In this document: piece after piece, positions 11,099 through 22,172 of the stretch
Numbering within the stretch: position 1 is the stretch's first letter
How the letters are laid out: the number at the start of each line of letters is the position of its first letter
Source of the DNA: Mansonella perstans
Lineage: Eukaryota > Nematoda > Chromadorea > Rhabditida > Onchocercidae
Direction: 5' to 3'
Assembly (NCBI GenBank): GCA_037074765.1
Contig: JBAMDO010000574.1
Span: forward strand, 62,001 to 126,000
Length of the DNA: 64,000 bases
Notes under the pieces: generated by a model
Told to the model about the DNA's origin: nothing
Seen by the model: only the letters and a program-made list of their open reading frames with translations
Databases searched by the model: none
Made by a program: the position numbers and the translations under genes

Positions 11099-13917
11099 CT
11101 GTTCGCATCATTCTAGAATAATAATTGTTCCTGCCCAATATTCATGTATTTCATAGTATATTGATTTATTTATAGTTTTTAGTGTTATAAAAATTTTTGC
11201 TGAATCACCCCTTTTTTATCTGTTTGTTGGAAATCAGTGCAAGCTTTTTTTCCTTTCAACGCAACGGGAATTCTGAGAGAATTCTTCTCCCAACGAGAAG
11301 GAAAAGAGCATATCTTGGATTTTTTTCTTTCAAGAATCCAAGAGCTGCTGTTCTTGGATTTATTGAATGATATCTTGTTGTTGTCGCTGTTGATTTTGTT
11401 TTCTGATTTCAAAATATAAGCAAATAATTTCGGGAATTTCGGCTTAATTGTTAGATTCATCGGCATTCGGATTAGTTATCAATCAGATTCATTTAAATTT
11501 GTTAAGTTTAAATGGATTTAAATGAATTTGAATTTTAAAAAATTCTAAATTTGCTTTTTTTTTGATCAGTTTTGAAAGGTAAATGTTGACAGAGGAATAG
11601 CACTATTTTGAACTGCTTTAGAATTGATCTCACAATGAAAAAAAATTTTCTAACTTTCTTTACTAACATTTCACTAATTAGTGACAAGAATTTCTTCAAC
11701 AATTTTATTCATTTATTTTCATAAAATTCATTCTATTCGAAAAATTAAATTTTTTTGTAATTATTAAACTTGACATATGCTTTTATAGAGAGGAATGTGT
11801 CTAAGAGAAGAATACATATAGGCATTAAATATAGATGCAGCCATTTAGAGATTTGTTTACAAACATGATGTGATAGCATTTTAAGGATGTTTCACCATTT
11901 ATTCCGCTCAACTTTCGATTTCTAAATTTCACCGTCTCATTTCTGAATTTATCATTTAGCGTTAAGTTTGATATCTTTCTGAATTTCAAATCTCTTTGTA
12001 AACTTTTACAATAATATTTGCATGAAATATTTGAAAGGTCATGTGAGAGGTAAAGATAAACAAGTACACAAAGAGAGGTAAAAAGTGTTATTAGTTTTAG
12101 GAATTGAATATTTTCTGCATTTTCTGCGATGGCGAAGTTGTAAGTTGCAACTTTTAATCTTCATTTACACGATTCCAGTGCTGAGATATTCCTGATGATG
12201 TTATGTTTGCAAACATTATTCAGTAGTTGTAAACAAGTACTATTAAATCAATATCATTAAAGTAAGATGCGCTCAGTTATCATTTAAGGTAATTTATCCA
12301 TTCCTAAATTTCGCATCTTTTAAATGATAATGATATTAATAGTTCTTGTTCCTAAGTATTAAATATTTTTTAATGATATATCGCTAATGACGTTTTTTTT
12401 CTTTTTGATGTTTAATAGCACTCGTCCCTATCTGTTGAATGTTCCTTTGAATGATGGTGCTAAATGATATCATAATATCATGCTTGATAAATATGATATG
12501 GCCGCTGATGCTTATTCTTCATTGTATTTGTCTTGAATATATTAGCATATTCTTCTAATATGTTGTTCTTTATTTTAATTATATTGTTTTTCAACTTAAC
12601 ATTTCCAGTATGCTATCAATCTACGCATGTCACTCTTTCATATATTTCATTTTGACACCAAAATAATACGTCATTTATAGTGAATTATTTTCATTTTCTA
12701 TTTTGTGAAGTATTTTTTCAACTTTCTGTTTCATATGTGATTTACATGAACAAGAAGGAATTTATAAATTATGCAGGAATGAAAGAATTGTAAATTTTTC
12801 TATTTCTTTAAAAAGAAATTAAAGTATCATCAAGTTTGGATATACTTGTTGAATGTGTTACAAATGATAGAGCGAAACGTTGAATTTCATTTACAATTAA
12901 TCTCTTATCTCCGCATGCGATTAATATCACGTTGTTATAGAAGTGATACTACATAAAAGTATTTACATGAATAGATATGTCAGAAATTTTACTAACAGTG
13001 GACAAAAAATAAAGAAAATCAAAACAGTTCTGTAATGTAGGGACAAACTATTAGTGATAAACTAAAGTGACAAACGTTTTTTTTTTTAATTTTAACCATT
13101 GATCTTTCGATGGGTTTAAATTCTAGCAAAAGTTTGTGATTCTTGCAAATTTTTATATTTTCGAGCTTATTTTTAAAATGATTTTTCTTTTCAACGAAAC
13201 GTAAATTCAATTGACGTATTGTCTGTTCCAGTAATTGTCATTTTGTTTTCGGCGAAAACTCGTTTCTAGTTCTTGATGAAGTTAATTTTAAAATAAAATT
13301 TAGTGAAAATGGCTCATTTTCTGGTGATGTAATTTTTTATCTTTGTTCTATTTTTTATTAATGTGACACATGATCTATTTTGATCTTTTTTTCTTCCACT
13401 TTGAAACATAACATATTTTTCGAACGCGAATCTGTGGCTATTCTAATGCTTTAATACTTGCCACAAATTTCAGAACTCTTTACTGCTTTGTCAATTCACG
13501 CTCAGTTTTAACATTTCAATAATCACATGTGTAGGTGACACGGAAATTGACATACTCGTTTTATATTACTGATATATTCGCTTTGCATTGTCGCAGAATC
13601 CTTAAGATACTAAATATTCTCGAAATTTTATAGGTATATATATATATTTCCACTTAAAATTTTCTTTTCTTTTGTAACTAGTCAGTTAAAATATGATTTT
13701 AATTTGAATTTTACATTTCAATTTTATAGATTTCTATCAAATTTGCCTTTCCGTGGAAAGTAGTGAAGTGTTTCCAAAGGAATATCTGTAAAAATGATAG
13801 ATTAAAGTTTTATATAAGTTATAAGCTTAACAGATTCTCTGCCTTGTTTTAATTTTTTAAAACTACTTTAAGTTTTAATTTAAAGAATTCAAGTTTAAAA
13901 TATTAAAATTTTCAGCT

Positions 13918-16385
13918 ATGACGGATGAGGAAAGATTATTCGAGCGTGTGTCGGACGAATGGCGCTCACTGAAAGATGAATTTGAAGAAATTGAGGTTTG
14001 AAATTTTCTGGTGCTTTATTCTTCCTTCATATGACTGAAATTGTTGCAGGATTAGTAGCTAGGAAAATGTTTAAAACTATAAATCAAAATAATGAGAAAT
14101 CAAATCGTTTGAAGTGAAGATGTATTTTAGTTGTTATGTTCTGAAGGATGTCTCTGTTCTGGTATATATTTATGTTCTCTATGATGTACTTGCATAATGT
14201 TGAGTAGTTTCAATTGATAGGCTAGAGGTTTTAATTGATGCTAAAGTTTAGCATCTGAAACTTAGCAATTTAGTTAGATAAAGCAATGACACTTTTCAAT
14301 TGAAGTTTGAAAAATTGGAAGGATTTTTGCAGGATCATCATCGTATATATTTGGGCAAATTACAAAATCTGTCCAAGTTGCAAGAAGAATGCCAGAAATC
14401 AGTGAAACATTGCCTATATCGGATATCTATGATTAAAGAATCTTTGAGAAGGTTGTTTTCATTAATTGAATTAAGTTAAAGTCTGTTGTAAAAATTGAAT
14501 TTGCTTTTTTCCAGGCTAAGTTTTTCAAGATATGTGATCATTATCTGCTAGATGTGATTCATTTTTAGCTTGAAAGGCAAAAAGCAATCTGAGAACGTTG
14601 AATATTTAAAAATGAAAGAAGGTATCGCAGAATTAGAGAGAAAATCGCAAGATATGAGAGGTGAATTACCTGTGCAAAATAATGGGTAAGTGAGATGTGA
14701 AGATTAATTATTTCAAGAAAATTTTATATAACTTGTAATTAAATGTCGTAATGTAGTTTTTCTAAAAGGCATGCATTATTGAGTTAGATTGTTTCTAATT
14801 TGATGGCTAAAATCGAAATTAAATGAAACATAAAAAGACATTTATTACAATGAGAATGATTGATTACAAAATGGAAATTTATTAAAATTTCAGATTATAT
14901 CTATCGATTATTCTCGGTAGTAACTTAAATGTATCATTAATGAATAAAAATGATCGTTATCGATATAAACAGGAGTACGAAAAATTCAAAGTTACTGTAA
15001 ACTGTGCTTTACTTTCTTTTCTGTTTCTCGCATATATATTTACGTCCAGGTTCATTTTTCCTTTTTTTTTGTTCCACAGCAGAAAAACAAAAATATAAAT
15101 TTATTGTATAGAGTACGTTTGCTTTAATACGAAGCAGATTAAAGTCTATTATTTCATTCCATCATCACTACATTTAACAGGACTTACTCTATAATCATGG
15201 TAATTTTCTCGATCATAATAATTTATTGTATAATTCAACGATTTATCAGTATTTCATAATGAATTTACATTTCTTTATTGTAGGATTCTTGATTTAGTAA
15301 TAAATTTTATATTGGTATGGTTTTATTGCACCTTAACAATACGTGAAGCGATATTACGAATTAATGGATCAAGGTATTACATTGTTGTATTTTGTTCATT
15401 TCTTCCTAAAAATTTCCGACCATAAAACATTCATATTATTAGAAGGTTAGAAATTATTAAAAACATATTATTAGAAAGTTCTCGCAGTAATTTAAGTATT
15501 TTAGAATTAAGGGCTGGTGGATAATGCATCATTATGTTTCCTGTGTACTTTCCGGTATAACTGTAACATGGGGAGATGGTGAATGCTATCGAAGTATTCG
15601 GACACAATTTATCATGTTCTGTTTTTTTCTATCTTTTGTTCAGGTTTGTTATTATATTTAATTTGAGGATTCTTGTCAAATTATTGAGCATGAATTACTC
15701 TTTATAAAATGAATATTTACACTTTTAGCTTTTACAATGCCGCTATCAAACTGGATGTCTACGGCGTTTACATGCATTAGGACAACGATACAGCATGGAT
15801 GTATCTGTCGGTAAGAGAAATTTCGAAAAAAATTATGATAGAAATTTAGATTACTGTTGAAATTATTTTTGCGCTCTTTCTCATTTCAGAGGGATTTAGC
15901 AGCTGGATGTTCAAAGGATTGACTTTCTTAATGCCCTTCCTTATACTTACTTATATTTTTCAATTCTACAATTCTTATGAATTGTATCATTTGTCAAAAT
16001 CACCAATTTGTATCACTCAGTGGCAGGTACTTCTTTTGTGATTATTTTTATCAGTTGAGCTGGTCAAACAAATTTGAAATTAAAATGAAGCATCAGAGTT
16101 ATATGTAGAGCTAAAAATGTGGGAAAAGTAAATGTTTTGATATGCTTCTTACCTAAAATGACTTCATTTTAAAACTGAGTAATCTGCGTAATCTTTTTAT
16201 TTCAGCAATTAAATGACATATTTTAGGTACAAATTCTTGCATACGGATTCTTTCTGGTAGCTTGCTGCAATGTGTCCACATTGCTTTCGGTCCTTCTAAA
16301 TAAATGGAAACAAGGTAAAAGGACGACCACTTTAGCAGCTCTTCGATCCAAATATCATACAAACTTATCTGCGAAAGCGGAATGA
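13918..16385 (+). CDS. tmem120: TMEM120 (TMPIT/TACAN) family multi-pass membrane protein
   Basis: Nine exons, 358 residues: 13918-13995, 14333-14451, 14569-14685, 14894-15049, 15284-15373, 15505-15643, 15729-15810, 15890-16026, 16227-16385. The order of features matches the family (about 340 residues): an N-terminal coiled coil ([14 protein letters not shown], then repeated Glu/Lys heptads), the family block [18 protein letters not shown] with KQEYEKFK, then six membrane segments including [46 protein letters not shown] and [16 protein letters not shown]. Family members sit in the ER, inner nuclear membrane or plasma membrane. Structures of TMEM120A show an ELOVL-like fold that binds coenzyme A, and a role as a mechanically gated channel has been proposed and disputed. 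The ATG is 2 bases after TTTTCAG, a trans-splice type start. The exon ending at 15049 must read through GTAAAC at 14997 to stay in frame. Confidence 0.95.
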
Positions 16386-17253
16386 AAAAATTTTTCATTG
16401 AAACTTCTTTTTCGAAGAAAGCTACGCCACTGTTCAAAATATTTATTTTTCTCGCAGAAATTAAAAATTGCAATGAAGCTTTTGAGAAAATGAGAAAAAG
16501 TAATATGAAGCATAAGGGAAAATAAGACTTTAAAAGTCATATTTTAGAAATAACTACCTCACAAAAATGCTCTTAACAATTAGACGGCCTAGAAAGACTT
16601 TCTGCTTGTTAAACTTGTTTCTGCTTGTTAAACGTATTCTTTTTAAACGATAACTGTTGAAAATTTAAAATTTTTTTAAATTTGAAAGTTCTAGTTTCCC
16701 AAGATTTGATAAGTTGTAAAATTCAAACAGAGCATGCCATGCAAATAATATAAAATATGTCAGATGAACAAAACATTTGTATTCCTAGTTCACATTAATT
16801 GATTTTTGTTGAAGTCCTTCGCAATAATCGTTTTATTTAAAGTTGTAATCAATCAACGTCCTATTATTGTCATTTCAGATTTAATGATATTTTGATAAAA
16901 TTTGATGATATTTTGATAAAATTCAAGTTTTTTCCTTGCTGTAACAGTTAAATTTTTGTTTTTATTGTTACAAGCGAAAAAAGAGATTCATCCTATTCTT
17001 TAATCATTTCTTTCCGCCGAGAAAGGAATGACGCATATTAATTAGAGAAATGATTTATTGAAGGATTTCTTCTGGGCAATTTTTCAGTCTAAATAATTAA
17101 AATAAAATGAATTTAGCAAATCTGCAATTATGCGTCTATATATAAATATAATCTTTAAACGTGGATTTTACATCGCTTTTTTTCCTGAGCATAGATATTT
17201 CATTATCGAGTATGCAAATAAAAAAAGATATATGATAGGTACAATAAATACTT

Positions 17254-17571
17254 TCAACTTCGTTTATAAGCAGTACCAGTGAGTGATAAATACTGCCTAA
17301 GTAATAATATCAATTTAATTTTCTAGCAATACTCTTCATGAATTTCTCTCTCCATTTATAGCTATCAAATTTGAATTAACTAAAATTTAAACATGAAAAT
17401 TTTATCTCTTTTCAATTTAAAAAAAATCTCAATTTTAATGATTTTATTCGATCAATTTAACTCTTCTGCCTCACCCTAACTGCGAAACCCTCTTCACCCA
17501 GCTGTTGCCAATACTTGTATTGGCGGAAGCTTTTCGAATTCACCATAACGATCAGTGATCAGTGGTAGCAT
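17254..17571 (-). CDS. Possible tiny two-exon gene of unknown function (38 residues)
   Basis: I do not recognise this protein and it may not be real. On the minus strand an ATG at 17571 opens an exon to 17498 that reads MLPLITDRYGEFEKLPPIQ and ends GCTGG before GTGAAG. After an acceptor CTTAG the frame continues in phase at 17296 with QYLSLTGTAYKRS and stops at 17254. The sequence is richer in GC than its surroundings and the amino-acid mix is protein-like. A perfect 8-bp-arm palindrome (GCCAATAC/GTATTGGC, 17507-17524) lies inside exon 1. There is no acceptor just upstream of the ATG, unlike most genes in this window. No signal peptide or membrane segment is seen. Confidence 0.27.
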
Positions 17572-19490
17572 CAAATTCCAATCAACATATTGTTTATTTA
17601 AAAAAGAAATTATTTTTTTTTAAATAATTATTTAAACATAATTATTTATTTTATATGCAAATCAATAGACTATATATAGAACTAATAATGCTATGATGAT
17701 GAGCATCTCCTTACATAATAATATATTAAGAAAGTAGGAAGAAATTTCCGTTGCATGAAAATTTTTCTGAGATATTTTTGAAGTATTATTCTAATGCAAT
17801 AAGCGTAGTTTACAAGTTATCCTTATGAATTTCATGCTAATATCGTAAGGATATGGCTGATTTAAATTTCATTGCAGAATTACCAAATTCTTGATAATCT
17901 ATTTTAAATACGAGAGTTCTCACTAGTATCCTACGCAGTAATCTTGTGGAATTTAGATAGAAGTGGTGTAAAAATCGATAGTAGCTGAAACTAGCTAGCA
18001 TTTTCATTTTTTTTATTATTAAAAAACGCAAGGACTGATACAGGATGAATTCAAAGTATTTAGGGCGAGAAAGATTTTGAGATTATAAATTCTTACTTAA
18101 AGTTATTTACTATTCTTTCACGTAGACGTGAACTTGGCATAATTTGCAGTAATCCAGATCCATTCAAAATTTTGAGATAATCCGTCGATTTTACACACTG
18201 AGTACTCGAGATAGTTCGAACAAGAAAAACAAACCAAAAACTTGATAAATTACAATTTAAAAACTAAAACTGAAATTTAATTCATTATATTTCTTAATTT
18301 TTGGACATCTGAGGAAGCTGCTGCTACTCTGTTTATAACAATCGTAAACAGCTAAAAAGCTTTATATGGAAATAAGCACTATCCGTTATCTTGAGGTCTC
18401 TTAATTACCATATTTCAAGTATTTTAATTAGTTGAAAGATGATACTTCAAGTCATGAATATTTACTATATTCTCTAAGAGTTTTTTCATAATTTACACTT
18501 TATAAGTAATTCATTTAAAATAGTTTCAATTTTAGATACTTGTAAAATATAATTTGCAAAAAAAAAACCAAATTTCAAGGATGGTAGAACAAATTCAGCT
18601 AAAATAGTACCGCAAATTGTGCAGTGCTTAAAACAAAGTTTGAAACAAAAACATAAATGGACGATCGAAGAATTGAAAGGAATTATGGAACAATAAGTAA
18701 TTTTTATGTTATTATAATGCTGAAATGGACTGAAATTAATCTAAAATTTTGAATTTAATTCGAAGAGAGCTTTGAAATTCAGTTTTTGCTATTATGATCA
18801 AATTTTGAAGCAGAGTTGGTTCATGCTTGTTGACTATGATAAGCACGAAAGTTTCAGTGCTTCAAATGCGATATCTAAAAATGTTGCAAATATTGACGAA
18901 AAGATTTGAAAATTTTGAGGGAAGAAAAATTTGAAATTGAAAAAGAAATGATTTAGTTAATTCAATATTGGCAATAAGTAAGGTAGAGACGAAAATTAAG
19001 ATATGCATAGCTGACGACAAAAGGAAATGGTTGATATAGTTTATAATGATATAAAAAGGAAAAGTGATATATTTTTCAATGATGATTGGGCAAAATACTC
19101 ATAAAAAGTATTGTTGGAAGTGAAAAAATATCGATGGAAAGATTTTTGCTCAGAAAGCAATTATTTTAAGCCTGAAAAGCAATTTCAATTTGAAAGATTT
19201 TTACTTATCAATTCCAATGAAACAGAATTTCTTAAGTTAGATCCCAAATCTCAATGAATTCTTAATAACTAAATGAATTTCAACTCGAACACTTTTTCAA
19301 AAATTTGAAAAAATTTTAAAAAGTTAAAAAATACATAATTGAAATCAAGAATTAAAATTTGAAAGTAAACTTGGAGGAGAAAACATAATGTAGAACCAGT
19401 TTTTGATTTAGAATCTCAAAAATAATCATTTTAACCTTAGAAATTTTTCACTAACACAGAATTCGCTGGCAAGAAACACGCGAATTGTGA

Positions 19491-19625
19491 TAATGCAGCA
19501 TAGCGTAAGTAATTTAGCGTAACATAGATAATTAGCATAGCGTAGTTAATGCAGCGTAGCGTAAGTAATTTAGCGTAATATAGATAATTAGCGTTGTATA
19601 GTTAATGCAGCGTAACATAATACAG
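19491..19625. repeat. 56-bp tandem repeat, about 2.4 copies
   Basis: Units begin TAATGCAGC at 19491, 19547 and 19603 and share GCGTAAGTAATTTAGCGTAA followed by TAGATAATTAGC. It marks the left edge of a less AT-rich island upstream of the helicase gene. Confidence 0.85.
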
Positions 19626-20507
19626 TGCAGGAAAGTATTTCACTAGAATTAGTACTCAAAGATGTGAGAAATGTGGATAATGAAGGAAAAAAATGAGACA
19701 CAAGAAATTTCATTATTTATAAAATACCCTTTTACACAGCACCATTGAATTGCGTATTACGAGCGTCCTATAAGCGCGGCCCGCAGCGTTAAACTTGTTT
19801 CCGTCATCGATGTGTTTTTGACTGACGGGGTTACTTTCTCTAATTTGAGCACACATACTGTAGCGTACGTGAAGTAATTTTGATGACGGATTTTGTTGAA
19901 ATTATTCAATTAGAATTGGTCATATTGACCAAACTCACGTATGTCATAAAATGAAACGTGATAACATGTTAATTTGATTGTTAAGTGGAGCATGAAATCA
20001 CAAGTGCGTAAGCTTCCGCTAGCATAAACTTTCGTAATGGGATAAGCTTTTAGATAAAGTGCAAATCATCTGGTAAGACTGTTGTAATTTTGATGGAGGC
20101 TCACGCACGTTTTGAGACGTGATAACGTGATCTGCTAGATGAAATATCAGAGTTTGATTGCAATGTATAATTCCATTCCTTAGTGCAGTAAAACCTTTGT
20201 AATGTAGACTGCAGCAATGCTTGATAAAAACGATGGCAGTCTGCCAACACGAAATCGTGCAATTTGTTGCATAAACATATGCGTGTATACGTGCATTTTG
20301 ACATATAATAAGAGACATATCCGTGATGGTTTCGATCCGAGTGATTTTTAGGTATGAGTGTACGTGTTTATTATGCAAAGTGTACTCGTCAAAGTGATGC
20401 TATACTTGCGTGGAATTTCAGAAAATTTCTTTATGCAAAATCGAAATTTTTATTCTTTTTAATTTAGTTGATGATTTGCATAATTTGCTTTTAGCATAAA
20501 GTGTTGC

Positions 20508-20906
20508 GCTTTACTTGTTAACGTTTTTACAGATTCTTCATTTTGACACGTAAAGTCTTTGCAATAGTATTACATGCTGTGCTTTACTTGTTAACGTTTT
20601 TACAGATTCTTCATTTTGACACGTAAAGTCTTTGCAATAGTATTACATGCTGTGCTTTACTTGTTAACGTTTTTACAGATTCTTCATTTTGACACGTAAA
20701 GTCTTTGCAATAGTATTACATGCTGTGCTTTACTTGTTAACGTTTTTACAGATTCTTCATTTTGACACGTAAAGTCTTTGCAATAGTATACATGCTGTGC
20801 TTTACTTGTTAACGTTTTACAGATTCTTCATTTTGACACGTAAAGTCTTTGCAATAGTATTACATGCTGTGCTTTACTTGTTAACGTTTTTACAGATTCT
20901 TCATTT
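20508..20906. repeat. 73-bp minisatellite, five full copies plus a half copy
   Basis: Units start with GCTTTACTTGTTAACG at 20508, 20581, 20654, 20727, 20799 and 20871. Copies are almost identical; the fourth and fifth each lack a single T, giving 72-bp units, and the sixth stops after GATTCTTCATTT. Each unit also carries TTTTGACACGTAAAGTC and TTACATGCTGT. Near-identity means recent amplification or ongoing homogenisation. It ends about 1.3 kb upstream of the helicase start codon. Confidence 0.95.
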
Positions 20907-22172
20907 CGCATTTGTTACATTCAATTTTATTCTATTTTAACTGCTAACGTGTGACATATACGTTATGCATTGCTTGACTTGTTAACATGCGGTACTGTAC
21001 ACGGTCGATAGAATGCAAATTGACGTTTATTGGAAATGGATAGAATTGACGTGGTAGTCATAGGCATGCTGCATTGTTCATGCGTAACCTAGAAATAATA
21101 GCTTAGTAATTTACTTAGAACTGACATACTACATCTGAACCGTTCATCATGCTTTACGTGGAAACATTCGTTGAAAAGCCATCTTCGTCGTAATTATGTA
21201 AAGCCTATAGACTTTGAAATATGCATGGGACCATATATATATATATATAATTTGACGTTAACACGAAATTTTTATAGATGTAAATTCAGTGACAATTAAA
21301 GAAGGATTTTCGTTCTTCTAAGGTAATGTATGACCGAACCCGGTTCGATTGATAGATCATTTAGGCTGGATGATTAGTGATGTGGGCGCCAGATCTACGG
21401 AAATACTCCTTCTCGAAGTCGTGCTTGAAAAAGACATTATGTTACTTCCTTAGACCTCGAATGATCTTTGTGGATCTGTATGCTGAGTTCTCAGATCCTT
21501 ACTTCTAATGCGGATTAAAACGACATGCATCACTTTTCTGCAGTGACTTTAGGTAGTATTTATAATACAAAAGTGATAGGTGCTTGAGTTTTACGTGGTA
21601 ACTAAATTTTAATCGATTTTTTCGTGGATGTCTAAATTTGAATCGATTTAAATATGAAATGCTGATTGCTGACCCTAAATTTTTACCTTTTTTTGCAGTT
21701 CCGCGAGTGACTTTAGTGTGGTTGCAGAGATTTTTTCTACGCATAAATGTATTGTGTAAAAATTTTATAAGCTGTAAAACTTGGTGGAGTTTTTTTTCTA
21801 ACTTGGTTTTTATATATTTTGATATTGAGCTGATGAATATAATAAATGCTGGTAGAAAGAAAGTAAAACATGCGCCATCAGTTTACAGATTAAAGAAATA
21901 CATTTTTCCAAATATTTCTTTGACATGATGTTGTGCGAATATCTATGTAGAAAGGTTTGACGTTTTTCTGGAAAATGATTTTGGTTAAGGTAGCTCAGTA
22001 ATGTTTTGAATCAAAGTTACAAGTGCTCTTGCATAAAATCGAAAGTTTGCGGAAGAATCCGGGGACTTGATCATTCGTAATAACTCTTAGTATAAACTTG
22101 ATAATATGAAAACAGTTAAGTTTGTTTTAGATTCTATTCAACTGATAAGACGCTATTATTATTGTTTCACAA

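Larger units (their letters stand above)
9648..13917. other. Gene-poor region between the SLC6 gene and TMEM120
   Basis: 4.3 kb with no exon I can support. It holds the 3' flank of the SLC6 gene, two inverted repeats (10044-10250 and 10270-10382), an ATT-rich microsatellite tract (10980-11098), and a less AT-rich patch at about 11230-11420 that is open on both strands but has no splice or homology support. The last bases (TTTTCAG ending at 13915) are the probable trans-splice acceptor of TMEM120. Confidence 0.6.
16386..22172. other. Gene-poor region upstream of the DDX6/CGH-1 gene
   Basis: 5.8 kb without a well-supported gene. 16386-19480 is AT-rich and holds one possible small minus-strand gene (17254-17571). 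19490-21500 is clearly less AT-rich, has many CpG, ACGTG and GCGTAA words, and contains two tandem arrays (19491-19625 and 20508-20906). Frames of 67-119 codons at 20019-20378 (-) have no splice or family support. The nearest acceptor to the helicase start is TTTTAG ending at 22130, 42 bases before its ATG, so part of this stretch may be outron or promoter. Confidence 0.6.

Noticed and set aside
11185..11466. Overlapping open frames on both strands (93 codons -, 60 codons +)
   Set aside because: Asn/Lys/Ser-rich on one strand and Leu-rich on the other, as expected from simple TTG-rich sequence; no family match or splice support.
18580..18696. 38-codon + strand stretch after a TTTCAAG site, with a donor-like GTAATT after its stop
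   Set aside because: Lys/Gln/Ile-rich composition typical of AT-rich noncoding DNA; downstream pieces do not join in phase.
19820..19850. GGGGTTACTTTCTCTAATTTGAG, vaguely like the nematode SL1 leader
   Set aside because: Too many differences from SL1, no donor at the right place and no 5S rRNA alongside.
20019..20378. 119-codon minus-strand open frame
   Set aside because: Longest simple frame in the CpG-richer island, but with no recognisable domain, no splice context and a second overlapping frame open as well; likely a result of lower stop-codon density there.
21330..21360. GGTTCGATTG, resembling a tRNA B box
   Set aside because: No matching A box or cloverleaf arms can be drawn around it.
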